Positions 43,407 to 52,081 are shown, counted from the first letter of the stretch. The stretch is DNA of 64,000 nt from Hominenteromicrobium mulieris (GCF_020687165.1 NZ_JAJEQC010000001.1); one strand, 5' to 3'. Numbers and translations are program-made. The notes: generated by a model from the letters alone, not told the origin.

Positions 43407-45254
43407 ATGTGCGGCTTTGCCGGTTATATTCACAACTACGGAACGTTCGATAAAGAAGAAGTCATCCATAAAATGGCCGACCGCATCAAGCACCGCGGCC
43501 CGGATGATGCCCATTATTACATTGACGACGGCATTGCCCTCGGTTTCCGCCGCCTTTCCATCATCGACCTCGAGGGCGGCAGACAGCCGATTTTAAACGA
43601 AGACGGCTCGCTCGTGCTGCTCTTTAACGGCGAAATTTACAACTATCAGGAGCTTCGCGAAGAGCTTATCAAGGCCGGACACGTCTTCACCACAAAGACA
43701 GACAGCGAAACGATTCTGCACGGATACGAGGAATACGGCAAAAAAATCCTTGACCGTCTGCGCGGCATGTTTGCTTTCATCATCTGGAACAAGAACACAA
43801 AAGAGCTCTTTGGTGCACGCGATATTTTCGGCATCAAGCCGTTCTATTACTACAAAAAGGGCAAGGAATTCATGTTCGGCAGCGAGATCAAAAGCTTTCT
43901 CTCTCACCCGAATTTTGAAAAAGAGCTCGACGAGGATATGATCCCGTTGTACCTTTCCTACGAGTACAGTCCGGACGAGCGCACAATTTTTAAAAATGTC
44001 TTCAAGCTGCCCGGCGCACACTGCTTCACCTACAAAAATGGCGAACTGAAAGTGGAGCGTTACTATAAGATCGAATACAAGATTGAAGACGACAAATCGC
44101 TTGAATACTGGGAGGACGCCATCACAAAGGAGTTCACGGAGTCCGTCTCCATGCACCAGATTGCCGATGTTGAGGTCGGCTGCTTCCTCTCCTCCGGCGT
44201 GGATTCCAGCTATGTTGTGAAAGAAATCTCCAAGGGTACGAAGAAGGTCAAGACATTCTCCGTCGGCTACGAGGAGGAAAAATACAGCGAGCTGCCGTAT
44301 GCGCAGGACTTCTCCAATGTCATCGGCGTACCGAACATCGCGAATAAGGTTTCCGCAGATGAGTTCTTCGACGCGGTACCGGAGATTCAGTATTACATGG
44401 ACGAGCCGCTGCCGAACCCCTCGGAGATCCCGCTCTACTTCCTCGCCAAAAATGCCCGCCGCTATGTGAAGGTCGTGCTTTCCGGTGAAGGTGCGGACGA
44501 GCTGTTCGGCGGCTACCCGATGTATCTTGCAGGCGGACACTTTGACCACTATTCGCATAAGGTACCGCGTCCGGTGCGTAAAGTCCTCGGCACGGTCGCA
44601 AAGCACTGCCCGAACTTCAAGGGCAAAAACTTCCTCGTGCGCGGCGCCATGGAGCCGTATCAGCGCTTTATGCGCGCAAACTACGTTTTCCAGAGCGCAG
44701 AGCGCCAAAAATTCTTGAAGCGTCCCATCGCGAGCAAGGTTCCGGAGGAATACAGCAAGCGCTATTTCGACGAAGTATCGAATCTCGACGAGCCGACCCA
44801 GCTTCAGTATGTGGACATGCACACGTGGATGATTTACGACATCCTACTGAAAGCCGACCGCATGAGTATGGCAAACTCCCTTGAGCTGCGCGTACCGTTC
44901 CTCGATAAAAAGATGCTGGAGCTTTCCACACGCATTCCTTCCCGCTACCGTGCAGCAAACGAAACGACGAAGATCGCCCTGCGCGGCGCGGCTATCAAGC
45001 AGCTGCCGGAGCGTACCGCGAACAAAAAGAAGCTCGGCTTCCCTGTTCCGCTGAACGATTGGCTGCGTGAGGATAAGTACTACAACAAGGTCAAGGCGGC
45101 GTTCCAGAGCGATATTGCGGAGAAATTCTTCGTGACAAGCGAGCTGATGAAGCTGCTCGACGACCACAAGAGCGGCAAGGCGCTGAACATGCAGAAGATC
45201 TGGTCGTTCTATACGTTTATCCTTTGGTATGAGCAGTTCTTTGTGCTGAACTGA
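43407..45254 (+). CDS. asnB: Glutamine-dependent asparagine synthase-like amidotransferase (copy 2)
   Basis: A 615-residue paralogue of the AsnB encoded 2 kb upstream. It keeps Cys2 (MCGFAGYIHN), RHRGPDDA-like sequence (KHRGPDDAHYYI), FNGEIYNYQ, the PP-loop FLSSGVDSSYVV and SGEGADELFGGY, so it should be active. The two copies share long identical blocks in the glutaminase half (for example RRLSIIDLEGGRQPILNED) but differ in the C-terminal half, where the acceptor binds, so their targets may differ. AAGGAGG precedes the ATG, 21 bases after the racemase stop. A terminator follows. Confidence 0.92.
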   Translation: MCGFAGYIHNYGTFDKEEVIHKMADRIKHRGPDDAHYYIDDGIALGFRRLSIIDLEGGRQPILNEDGSLVLLFNGEIYNYQELREELIKAGHVFTTKTDSETILHGYEEYGKKILDRLRGMFAFIIWNKNTKELFGARDIFGIKPFYYYKKGKEFMFGSEIKSFLSHPNFEKELDEDMIPLYLSYEYSPDERTIFKNVFKLPGAHCFTYKNGELKVERYYKIEYKIEDDKSLEYWEDAITKEFTESVSMHQIADVEVGCFLSSGVDSSYVVKEISKGTKKVKTFSVGYEEEKYSELPYAQDFSNVIGVPNIANKVSADEFFDAVPEIQYYMDEPLPNPSEIPLYFLAKNARRYVKVVLSGEGADELFGGYPMYLAGGHFDHYSHKVPRPVRKVLGTVAKHCPNFKGKNFLVRGAMEPYQRFMRANYVFQSAERQKFLKRPIASKVPEEYSKRYFDEVSNLDEPTQLQYVDMHTWMIYDILLKADRMSMANSLELRVPFLDKKMLELSTRIPSRYRAANETTKIALRGAAIKQLPERTANKKKLGFPVPLNDWLREDKYYNKVKAAFQSDIAEKFFVTSELMKLLDDHKSGKALNMQKIWSFYTFILWYEQFFVLN

Positions 45255-45265
45255 ATATAGTCGAA

Positions 45266-45300
45266 AACAGCGTCAAATTACAGATTGGCGCTGTTTCTTT
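45266..45300 (+). terminator. Terminator of the XRE-asnB cluster
   Basis: A stem from 45266-45276 with 45285-45296 (one mismatch) followed by TTTCTTT, 12 bases after the second asnB stop codon. Confidence 0.75.
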
Positions 45301-45406
45301 ATGGAATTATTCTGTTTTGTTAACAACAGACAAGCAAATTTTAAAGAAAAACAAAAGCTTTATTCTTCCCTTTTGGGGGCGGAATAAGGCTTTTTCTTTT
45401 ACCGCT

Positions 45407-46186
45407 TTATCGTCTTGCACGGCGGTACGCGGCCGGTGTTTCGCCGGTGATGCGTTTAAACTGGCGGATGAAATGGTATGGGTCTGCATATCCGCTGTGC
45501 TCGGCAACTTCCGTGATGGGCAAGTCACTGCCGGAGAGCAATAAAGACTGTGCATAACGAATACGCGCTTCAATCAGGTCGCGCATGGGCGATGTACCAA
45601 AAACCGCGCGGTATAACGCATGCAGGTGCGAAGCGCTGACAGACGCAAGCGATGCCATTTGCGGCACAGTCCAGTGCTTTTCCGGATCAGAAAGCACCGT
45701 GTGACGCAGGTTCTGCATCTTTTCCCTATCTGCACGGCTGACCGCAGGTGAGTAGTTTTCTTCCGCTATGGCGCGGGAGAAACGCACAAGAAATTCTGTG
45801 GTGTATGCTTCCAACAAGTCCTCCCGAAACGGTTCATTAGAGAAAAATGCAGCTTCCGTTTTTCGGAAAAGGCCGGAGATAAACTCTGCCGCACGTGGAT
45901 AAAGCAGTGTGTTTTCTGGAATACGATAGCGCAAAAGCTGCACGCGAAAGCCAGGTGCAAAATGCGCCCAGTTGTGCGTGAGGTTACTGTCTGAGTGAAA
46001 CCACTGTGGTTCATCCGGCGCATAGAAAATACACGCGCCGGGTCTTACTGTGACCTTTTCCCTGTTAATTTCAATCTCCACGCTGTTCATAAAGTGCAAA
46101 AACGTGTAGATTTCAATGCCTGTTGGGCGCACAAGTGTAAACCCGGCTTTTTCCGGCCAATCGTGGCGAATATCTGTAATCTCCAT
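45407..46186 (-). CDS. AraC-family transcriptional regulator
   Basis: A 259-residue regulator with an N-terminal cupin-like sensing domain (RPGACIFYAPDEPQWFHSD near residues 45-63) and a C-terminal double helix-turn-helix (about 160-257), including VSASHLHALYRAVFG, ITEVAEHSGYADPYHFIRQFKR and TGETPAAYR. The pattern is that of sugar-responsive regulators. It is divergent from a GH2 glycosidase gene, and the shared 181-base region holds promoters in both directions plus an inverted repeat, so it probably controls that gene and itself. Confidence 0.92.
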   Translation of the reverse strand: MEITDIRHDWPEKAGFTLVRPTGIEIYTFLHFMNSVEIEINREKVTVRPGACIFYAPDEPQWFHSDSNLTHNWAHFAPGFRVQLLRYRIPENTLLYPRAAEFISGLFRKTEAAFFSNEPFREDLLEAYTTEFLVRFSRAIAEENYSPAVSRADREKMQNLRHTVLSDPEKHWTVPQMASLASVSASHLHALYRAVFGTSPMRDLIEARIRYAQSLLLSGSDLPITEVAEHSGYADPYHFIRQFKRITGETPAAYRRARR

Positions 46187-46207
46187 TTTGACGCCCCCTT
46201 TGCTTTA

Positions 46208-46242
46208 ATTATACTCAAAAATTCTATGTGTCGCAATAGAAT
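46208..46242 (-). promoter_or_regulatory. Predicted araC-type gene promoter with inverted repeat
   Basis: TTGCGA (46231-46236), 17-base spacer and TATAAT (46208-46213) on the minus strand. A 7-base inverted repeat (46221-46227 and 46236-46242) overlaps the spacer and the -35 box, as expected for an autorepressor site. Confidence 0.5.
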
Positions 46243-46269
46243 AAGTCAATTTCCGCACATGATACGACA

Positions 46270-46298
46270 TTGTATTTTACAAAGAGATCGCGTACAAT
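46270..46298 (+). promoter_or_regulatory. Predicted promoter of the GH2 gene
   Basis: TTGTAT (46270-46275), 17-base spacer and TACAAT (46293-46298), 70 bases before the start codon. Confidence 0.55.
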
Positions 46299-46367
46299 GA
46301 AACCGTAATCAAAAAGCGCGGCAGAAATTGGGATTTGCCGTCTTTTCGAGGAAAGGATGTACGAAAA

Positions 46368-48074
46368 ATGAGTAATATACCGAGGAAAGAATATCCGCGC
46401 CCGCAGTTTGTGCGCGAAAACTGGATGAACCTGAACGGCACATGGGCGTTTGAGATCGATAACGGCCGCAGCGGTGAGGCGCGCGGCTTACAGAAGGTCG
46501 GCACAGCGCTCAGCGGGGAGATCACCGTGCCGTTCTGCCCGGAAAGCGAACTTTCCGGTGTGCAGCACACGGATTTCATGTACGGTGTGTGGTATAAGCG
46601 CACTGTAACGGTCACAGAAAAACAGCTGAAGGGCCGCGCCGTGCTGCATTTCGGCGCTGTGGATTATTGCGCAAAAGTTTTTGTGAACGGCAAGCTTGCC
46701 GGCACACACAAGGGCGGCTATGTTTCGTTTGAGTTTGACGTGACCGCACTTTTAAAAGCGGGCGAAAATGAAATTGCCGTCTACGCCGAAGATAATACGC
46801 GCGACCGCCTCATCCCGAGCGGCAAGCAGAGCGAGCAATATAACTCATACGGCTGCTTCTACACGCGCACCACGGGCATTTGGCAGACCGTATGGCTGGA
46901 GTTCACCCCGAAGGCTTATATTTCCCGCGTGCAGTATTATCCGAACATCACTGCAGGCACGGTGACGGTGACCGCAGAGCTGGTCGGTACGGCAAACCTC
47001 ACAGCAACGGCTTCGTTTGAAGGCAAAGAAATGGGCAGCTACACAGCAGAAAACGCCTGCGGCACGCATACATTCACGATAAAGCTGAGCGAAAAGCATC
47101 TGTGGGATGTCGGCTGCGGCAATCTGTATGACGTTGCATTCGCTTTCGGTGAAGATAACGTCACGAGTTATTTCGGTCTGCGCGAAGTGCGCCTGGACGG
47201 CCACAAGTTCCGCATCAACGGCCGCTCTGTTTTCCAGCGTCTGGTGCTCGACCAAGGCTTCTATCCGGATGGCATCTACACTGCGCCGAGCGACGAAGCG
47301 CTTGAAAACGACATTAAGCTCTCCCTTGCCGTCGGTTTCAACGGTGCCAGACTGCATGAGAAGATTTTTGAAGAGCGCTTCCTCTACCACGCGGACCGCT
47401 TAGGCTATATCGTTTGGGGCGAATTCCCGAACTGGGGTCTCGATTCCTCCTATGCCGATTCCGTTTACGGCATTTTACCGGAGTGGACGGAAGAGATCCG
47501 CCGCGATTTTAACCACCCGGCTATTGTCGGCTGGTGTCCGTACAACGAGACATGGGATACTGACGGCAGGAAACAGTTTGACGACGCACTCGACATCGTC
47601 TACAGAGCAACGAAAGCGCTTGATCCTACCCGTCCGTGTATTGATACGAGCGGCAACTATCATGTGGCAACTGATATTTTCTGCGTGCATGATTACGAGC
47701 AGAACCCGGAGATCTTTAAGGAGCACTATGACAAGCTAATGACCGAGGGAACACTGTTTGACAACCACGCGCACCGCCAGACCTACAAGGGCGAAGCGAC
47801 GTTCGTCAGCGAATACGGCGGCATTCAGTGGAGTCAGGACGAGAGCGGTTGGGGCTACGGCACCGGTCCGAAGACCGAAGAAGAATTCCTCACGCGCTTT
47901 AAGGGCCTTACAGACGCATTGCTTGATAACAGTGAAATGTTCGGTCTTTGCTACACGCAGCTGACCGACGTGGAGCAGGAACAGAACGGCCTTTACACCT
48001 ATCAGAGAAAGCCGAAGTTTGATCCCGCGTTCTTCCACGGCGTTTTGAGTCGCAAAGCCGCAATCGAAGACTAA
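46368..48074 (+). CDS. Glycoside hydrolase family 2 protein
   Basis: A 568-residue intracellular GH2 enzyme (beta-galactosidase, beta-glucuronidase or related activity). The N-terminal sugar-binding domain (RENWMNLNGTWAFEID, then VFVNGKLAGTHKGGY) is followed by an immunoglobulin-like domain and the catalytic barrel. Likely acid/base is Glu394 in WCPYNETW and likely nucleophile Glu482 in VSEYGGIQW. No signal peptide is seen, so it should act on imported oligosaccharides. It is short for the family and lacks extra C-terminal domains. The ATG at 46368 is preferred to 46335 because AGGAAAGG lies between them. The divergent AraC regulator probably controls it. Confidence 0.9.
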   Translation: MSNIPRKEYPRPQFVRENWMNLNGTWAFEIDNGRSGEARGLQKVGTALSGEITVPFCPESELSGVQHTDFMYGVWYKRTVTVTEKQLKGRAVLHFGAVDYCAKVFVNGKLAGTHKGGYVSFEFDVTALLKAGENEIAVYAEDNTRDRLIPSGKQSEQYNSYGCFYTRTTGIWQTVWLEFTPKAYISRVQYYPNITAGTVTVTAELVGTANLTATASFEGKEMGSYTAENACGTHTFTIKLSEKHLWDVGCGNLYDVAFAFGEDNVTSYFGLREVRLDGHKFRINGRSVFQRLVLDQGFYPDGIYTAPSDEALENDIKLSLAVGFNGARLHEKIFEERFLYHADRLGYIVWGEFPNWGLDSSYADSVYGILPEWTEEIRRDFNHPAIVGWCPYNETWDTDGRKQFDDALDIVYRATKALDPTRPCIDTSGNYHVATDIFCVHDYEQNPEIFKEHYDKLMTEGTLFDNHAHRQTYKGEATFVSEYGGIQWSQDESGWGYGTGPKTEEEFLTRFKGLTDALLDNSEMFGLCYTQLTDVEQEQNGLYTYQRKPKFDPAFFHGVLSRKAAIED

Positions 48075-48086
48075 CAGATACGTTTG

Positions 48087-48120
48087 GTGCCCGCAGTTTT
48101 TCCGCTGCGGGCACTTTTTT
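48087..48120 (+). terminator. Terminator after the GH2 gene
   Basis: A perfect 10-base-pair GC-rich stem (48087-48096 with 48105-48114) followed by six T. Confidence 0.92.
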
Positions 48121-48245
48121 ATCAAAATACAGGAATTTTGTTGATTTTCGTCATACGTACGTCACAAATGCATAGTATTCTATATAATAGAGTAATTTTG
48201 GGCAGTAAGCTTCTGCTGCCGGATGCTGTTCTGAGGAGCGTATTT

Positions 48246-49142
48246 ATGCCGCAAAATCACTTTAGAGAACCGAAAAACCGACGTGAACATCTTCTCTCTT
48301 CCCTACCAATCGTCTTGCCGGTGGCAGCCGTGACGATATCCGCCGCCGCGTTTGGTCTGCTGTTCCTGCAAGGGAATCCAGTGGAAAGCGTGGAAGAATC
48401 CCTCACATACACTGCAGCGATTGGCGCAGCTGACGAGCAGGTGGAAATGTACGTCTACGACGCGGGCAACGATGAAGTTGAGGAAGCCGAAGAAGAAGCT
48501 TCGGAAATGAATGCCGCGTCTTCCTATGCCGCGAAAGAGCGCATTTTGCCGGCTGGCGAAGTAGAAGACACCGCAGAGCTTGTAGATGCATACAGCTCTG
48601 TGCCACTATTTGTTTCAAGCGGCAATCTTGCGGAGCAAGGCGTGCAGACACGGCTTGAGCTGCTTGAAGATTATTTTCCAAACGGCATGTACTGGAACCA
48701 TGTCGGTGTGGACACAAGCGAAATGACGGCAGACGAAATTGCCATGTGCGTTACAGACACGCCGTGCAACCATTCCGTTTATGGTTATGGAAACTGCAAC
48801 ATTTATAACGGTCTGATGGATGATTTTTTCCCGCAGTACGAAGACGAAACGCAATGCCTCGGCTACGCTTCCCTCATCAGTGACCTGCTGTTCGGCTACG
48901 ATGCACCGATTACGGAGTTTTATGACTTTGACGAGCTGCGCATCGGCGATCACATCCGCATGGGTTGGTATGAGCACTCGATGATCGTGACGGACATCGA
49001 CTGGGATACCGATACCATCACCGTGACGGAAGTAAATGCAGATTACGAAAACTGCCAGATCTCCTGGGGTCGACAAATCACCCGCAGCGAGCTTCTCGGC
49101 ATGGAAGGCGACCTTACCTATTACACGCGCTATGCAAATTGA
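48246..49142 (+). CDS. Membrane-anchored putative cysteine amidase/peptidase
   Basis: No established family name comes to mind. The 298-residue product has an N-terminal membrane segment (about 21-41), an acidic low-complexity stretch rich in Glu and Ala (about 64-100), then a C-terminal globular domain. That domain has the order of a papain/CHAP-like fold: Cys204 in TQCLGYASLISDLLFG, His244 in GWYEHSMIVTD and Asn264 in EVNADYENC. An upstream module (EDYFPNGMYWNHVG, then PCNHSVYGYGNCN) resembles proteins common in Ruminococcaceae. Cell-wall or peptide cleavage outside the cell is an inference. GAGGAG precedes the ATG at 48246. Confidence 0.6.
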   Translation: MPQNHFREPKNRREHLLSSLPIVLPVAAVTISAAAFGLLFLQGNPVESVEESLTYTAAIGAADEQVEMYVYDAGNDEVEEAEEEASEMNAASSYAAKERILPAGEVEDTAELVDAYSSVPLFVSSGNLAEQGVQTRLELLEDYFPNGMYWNHVGVDTSEMTADEIAMCVTDTPCNHSVYGYGNCNIYNGLMDDFFPQYEDETQCLGYASLISDLLFGYDAPITEFYDFDELRIGDHIRMGWYEHSMIVTDIDWDTDTITVTEVNADYENCQISWGRQITRSELLGMEGDLTYYTRYAN

Positions 49143-49221
49143 AAATCGGTTGTTCTGCGCCTCGGCAAGATTTTGATGTCTTTTCGGGGCACATTTTATA
49201 TTTCTCAAAAGTTATACGATA

Positions 49222-49259
49222 CAAAAACACCCCGAACGACGCAAAATCGTTCGGGGTGT
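49222..49259 (-). terminator. Terminator of rpsB-tsf
   Basis: A perfect 13-base-pair stem (49227-49239 with 49247-49259), followed on the minus strand by five T, 18 bases after the tsf stop. Confidence 0.92.
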
Positions 49260-49277
49260 GCTGATTCAGAGAATCAA

Positions 49278-50198
49278 TTATTTAACCATGTTGGCAACTT
49301 CGCTTGCGAAATCGTCGTTTCTCTTCTCGAGGCCTTCGCCCTTCTCGAAGCGAACGAAATCCGTAACCTTCATCGCGCCGCCAGCCTTCTTTGCTTCCTC
49401 AGCAATGTACTGCTCAACGGAGAGGTCGCCGTTCTTAACGAACGCCTGCTGCAGGAGGCAGTTGTTCTCATAGAACTTGCCGATTCTGCCGGTAACCATC
49501 TTCTCGATGATGTTCTGCGGCTTCTTGGAGTTCTTCGGATCGTTCTGGATCTGAGCCATGAGGATTTCTTTTTCCTTATCGAGTGCTTCAGCCGGAACCG
49601 TGGACTTATCGAGATAAGCCGGATTCAGAGCGGCAATCTGCATTGCGACGTCCTTGCCGCACTCGTTGAGAACTTCTGCCGGAACATTCTCGGTCTCAAA
49701 ACGAACGAGAACGCCGATTCTGCCGCCGCCGTGTACGTAAGCAACGCAGTCGCCCTCGTAACGGACGAAGCGACGGATCTTGATGTTCTCGCCGATGGTG
49801 AGAATCTTATCCTTCAGCATAGCATCAACGGTCATATCGGAGCCGTGTGCCTTAGCTGCAAGGAGAGCTTCAACGTCTGCCGGGTTCTCATAGATAACAG
49901 TCTCGGCACAGGTCTTAACGAAATCGATGAACTGAGCATTCTTCGCAACGAAGTCGGTCTCAGCGTTGACTTCGATCACAACGCCAACCTTACCGCACTC
50001 GCTGACCATGGCGTATGCAACACCCTCAGCTGCAATACGGCTTGCCTTCTTAACGGAAGCTGCAAGACCCTTCTCGCGGAGAATCTCGGTTGCCTTCTCT
50101 ACATCGCCCTCAGCCTCTGTGAGAGCCTTTTTGCAATCCATCATGCCGCAGCCTGTCTTAGCGCGCAGATCTGCAACGTCCTTAGCTGTGAAATTCAT
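49278..50198 (-). CDS. tsf: Translation elongation factor Ts
   Basis: Exchanges GDP for GTP on EF-Tu. The 306-residue protein has the N-terminal UBA-like domain (VADLRAKTGCGMMDCKKAL), the dimer/EF-Tu contact motif ETDFVAKN near residue 80 and the core domains (VAMQIAALNPAYL). AAGGAA precedes the ATG. It is the second gene of the rpsB-tsf operon, 70 bases after rpsB, and a strong terminator follows. Confidence 0.98.
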   Translation of the reverse strand: MNFTAKDVADLRAKTGCGMMDCKKALTEAEGDVEKATEILREKGLAASVKKASRIAAEGVAYAMVSECGKVGVVIEVNAETDFVAKNAQFIDFVKTCAETVIYENPADVEALLAAKAHGSDMTVDAMLKDKILTIGENIKIRRFVRYEGDCVAYVHGGGRIGVLVRFETENVPAEVLNECGKDVAMQIAALNPAYLDKSTVPAEALDKEKEILMAQIQNDPKNSKKPQNIIEKMVTGRIGKFYENNCLLQQAFVKNGDLSVEQYIAEEAKKAGGAMKVTDFVRFEKGEGLEKRNDDFASEVANMVK

Positions 50199-50268
50199 TT
50201 CAAATCACCATTCCTTGTAGAATCTTAAACTCTATATCAAACGAAAGGAATTTTTAACCGAAATTAAA

Positions 50269-51006
50269 TTATTCCTCGGTCTCTGCAGCAGCTTCTTCGG
50301 TTTCCTCAGCAGCAGCGCCCATACGGCCCTCGCGGCCTTCGATGATAGCGTTAGCCATAGCACCTGCGATGAGCTTAACAGCGCGGATAGCATCGTCGTT
50401 GCCCGGGATAACGTAGTCAATCTCGTCCGGATCGCAGTTGGTATCTACGATTGCAACGATCGGAATACCGAGCTTCTTAGCTTCGGAAACAGCGATTCTT
50501 TCTTTTCTCGGGTCAACAATGAACAGTGCACCCGGGAACTCCTTCATGTCCTTGATGCCGCCAAGATACTTTTCGAGCTTTTCAATCTCGAGCTCGAGCT
50601 TGCTGACTTCCTTCTTCGGGAGCAGCTCGAAGGTGCCGTCTTCCTGCATCTTGCGCAGCTGTGCAAGTCTCTGGATTCTGCGGCGGATGGTCGTGAAGTT
50701 GGTGAGCATGCCGCCCAGCCAACGAGCGTTTACATAGTAAGCGCCTGCGCGGAGAGCCTCTTCCTTAACGGACTCCTGAGCCTGCTTCTTTGTGCCTACG
50801 AAGAGAACGCTCTTGCCTTCCATGGAAAGGTCACGAACGAAGTTGTAAGCCTCTTCGAGCTTCTTAACGGTCTTCTGCAGGTCGATGATGTAGATACCGT
50901 TTCTCTCCGTGAAGATGTACTGTGCCATCTTCGGGTTCCATCTTCTTGTCTGGTGACCGAAGTGAACACCGGCCTCCAGAAGCTGCTTCATTGATACGAC
51001 TGCCAT
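50269..51006 (-). CDS. rpsB: 30S ribosomal protein S2
   Basis: A 245-residue small-subunit protein starting MAVVSMKQLLEAGVHFGHQ and containing WNPKMAQYIF, LFVGTKKQAQESV and the NDDAIRAVKLI helix. The C-terminus is an acidic alanine/glutamate tail. The ATG at 51006 follows AAGGAGG; an upstream in-frame extension to 51180 crosses the leader and is not real. Confidence 0.99.
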   Translation of the reverse strand: MAVVSMKQLLEAGVHFGHQTRRWNPKMAQYIFTERNGIYIIDLQKTVKKLEEAYNFVRDLSMEGKSVLFVGTKKQAQESVKEEALRAGAYYVNARWLGGMLTNFTTIRRRIQRLAQLRKMQEDGTFELLPKKEVSKLELEIEKLEKYLGGIKDMKEFPGALFIVDPRKERIAVSEAKKLGIPIVAIVDTNCDPDEIDYVIPGNDDAIRAVKLIAGAMANAIIEGREGRMGAAAEETEEAAAETEE

Positions 51007-51124
51007 TTGAAAATACCTCCTTGGTTTTTCCTCCGCCGGGCTGATATTTTCGGGGAAAACCGCTTTCGCGGCACCAATCCGAGAGCCTCGGCGTGCGTTT
51101 TTGCTTGCAGAATCTGCAAATCGC
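51007..51124 (-). promoter_or_regulatory. rpsB leader with small hairpins
   Basis: About 118 bases between the predicted start of transcription and rpsB hold three small stems: around 51060-51071 (CCGC stem with a GAAA tetraloop on the minus strand), 51079-51091 and about 51102-51120. An autoregulatory S2 site is possible but I do not recognise a named motif. Confidence 0.4.
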
Positions 51125-51130
51125 TGAACT

Positions 51131-51159
51131 ATTATAGCACAACATGCCGGGTAAAGCAA
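51131..51159 (-). promoter_or_regulatory. Predicted rpsB promoter (AAACACTTGC type)
   Basis: TTGCTT (51154-51159), 17-base spacer, consensus TATAAT (51131-51136) on the minus strand. The -35 box sits in the sequence AAACACTTGC shared with the two tRNA promoters in this window. Confidence 0.75.
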
Positions 51160-51166
51160 GTGTTTT

Positions 51167-51457
51167 CTATCCGTTTTCAAAGAAATTTTGTAAGAAGCTG
51201 CGCTTCGGTGTCCGCTTTACGGGAATGTGATCGACCAGCACCGCATCCTCCCCAATGGTCTTCACAGCGCTCCATGGGATTACACAGTCATTCTCTCTGC
51301 CAAACAATCCGAAAAAGCGCGGACGGCCGTACACCACGATCGCCGTCAGTGCCGCCTGCTGTGTATCAAATTCAATATCACCGAGATACCCGATGCGCGA
51401 GCCATCCAAAACACTGATAACCTCTCGCCCATGCATTTCTCCGATGCGTTCTAACAT
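51167..51457 (-). CDS. YlmC/YmxH-family PRC-barrel protein
   Basis: A 96-residue protein with one PRC-barrel-like domain, in the group annotated as YlmC/YmxH sporulation proteins. Characteristic stretches are GREVISVLDGSRIGYLGD and CVIPWSAVKTIGEDAVLVD. Its molecular role is not established. GGGGGAG precedes the ATG at 51457; the extension to 51502 is unsupported. It lies upstream of rpsB on the same strand but rpsB has its own promoter between them. Confidence 0.78.
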   Translation of the reverse strand: MLERIGEMHGREVISVLDGSRIGYLGDIEFDTQQAALTAIVVYGRPRFFGLFGRENDCVIPWSAVKTIGEDAVLVDHIPVKRTPKRSFLQNFFENG

Positions 51458-51514
51458 ATCGCTCCCCCGTTTCGCCGTATTTTTCCGATACAGCGTATGC
51501 ACAGTAGGGATACA

Positions 51515-52081
51515 TTATGCGTTTGCATCCTTTAAAATGACTTCGGCAATCGTTTCGGCGGCAAGGTTCGAGCCCGCTTCGTTCGGATGGCTGCCGTCGT
51601 CGTTGAACAGATTTTCGGTTTCGGTTTTTTCATAAAATGCACTGCCGACATCGGCGAGCAGCGTGTGGTTTTTCTCTGCCGCTTCTGCATAGGCTTCGTG
51701 CATTTTGCGGTACATCTCATCGTAATCTATGCCGAATTTTTGAAGCTGTTTGCCGTCTTTTTGGTATGCCCATGTCGCATACAGAACCGGTACGGCACCG
51801 TTTTCACGAATTTTACCGCACAAATCTTTCACGCTCTGCATAAAGCTTTCCTTTGCTGTGATAGGGCCGTTGCTCATCTCCTGCAAAACGACGTAATCCC
51901 ATTTTTCATTTTGCAGCAGCTCCAATGCTTTTGCGCCGAGCCTTATTTCAGGGTTCAGCTGCTCACGTAAGCGTGCACCGCCGCGTGTGTTCTGTACCAC
52001 TTCGGCACCCGTGATTTCTGCCAGCATATTCGGCAGATCATTTGTGAAAATATAGCTGTTTCCAAGCATTAAAATGCGCAT
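51515..52081 (-). CDS. SGNH/GDSL-type hydrolase
   Basis: A 188-residue esterase/lipase-like protein. The four SGNH blocks are visible: Ser in MLGNSYIFTNDLP (in place of GDS), Gly in NTRGGARL, Asn in LQEMSNGPIT and the catalytic Asp/His pair in DGSHPNEAGS. There is no signal peptide, so it is cytoplasmic; the substrate is unknown and could be an acetylated sugar. AGGAGA precedes the ATG at 52081; the start at 52102 is upstream of this site. Confidence 0.8.
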   Translation of the reverse strand: MRILMLGNSYIFTNDLPNMLAEITGAEVVQNTRGGARLREQLNPEIRLGAKALELLQNEKWDYVVLQEMSNGPITAKESFMQSVKDLCGKIRENGAVPVLYATWAYQKDGKQLQKFGIDYDEMYRKMHEAYAEAAEKNHTLLADVGSAFYEKTETENLFNDDGSHPNEAGSNLAAETIAEVILKDANA

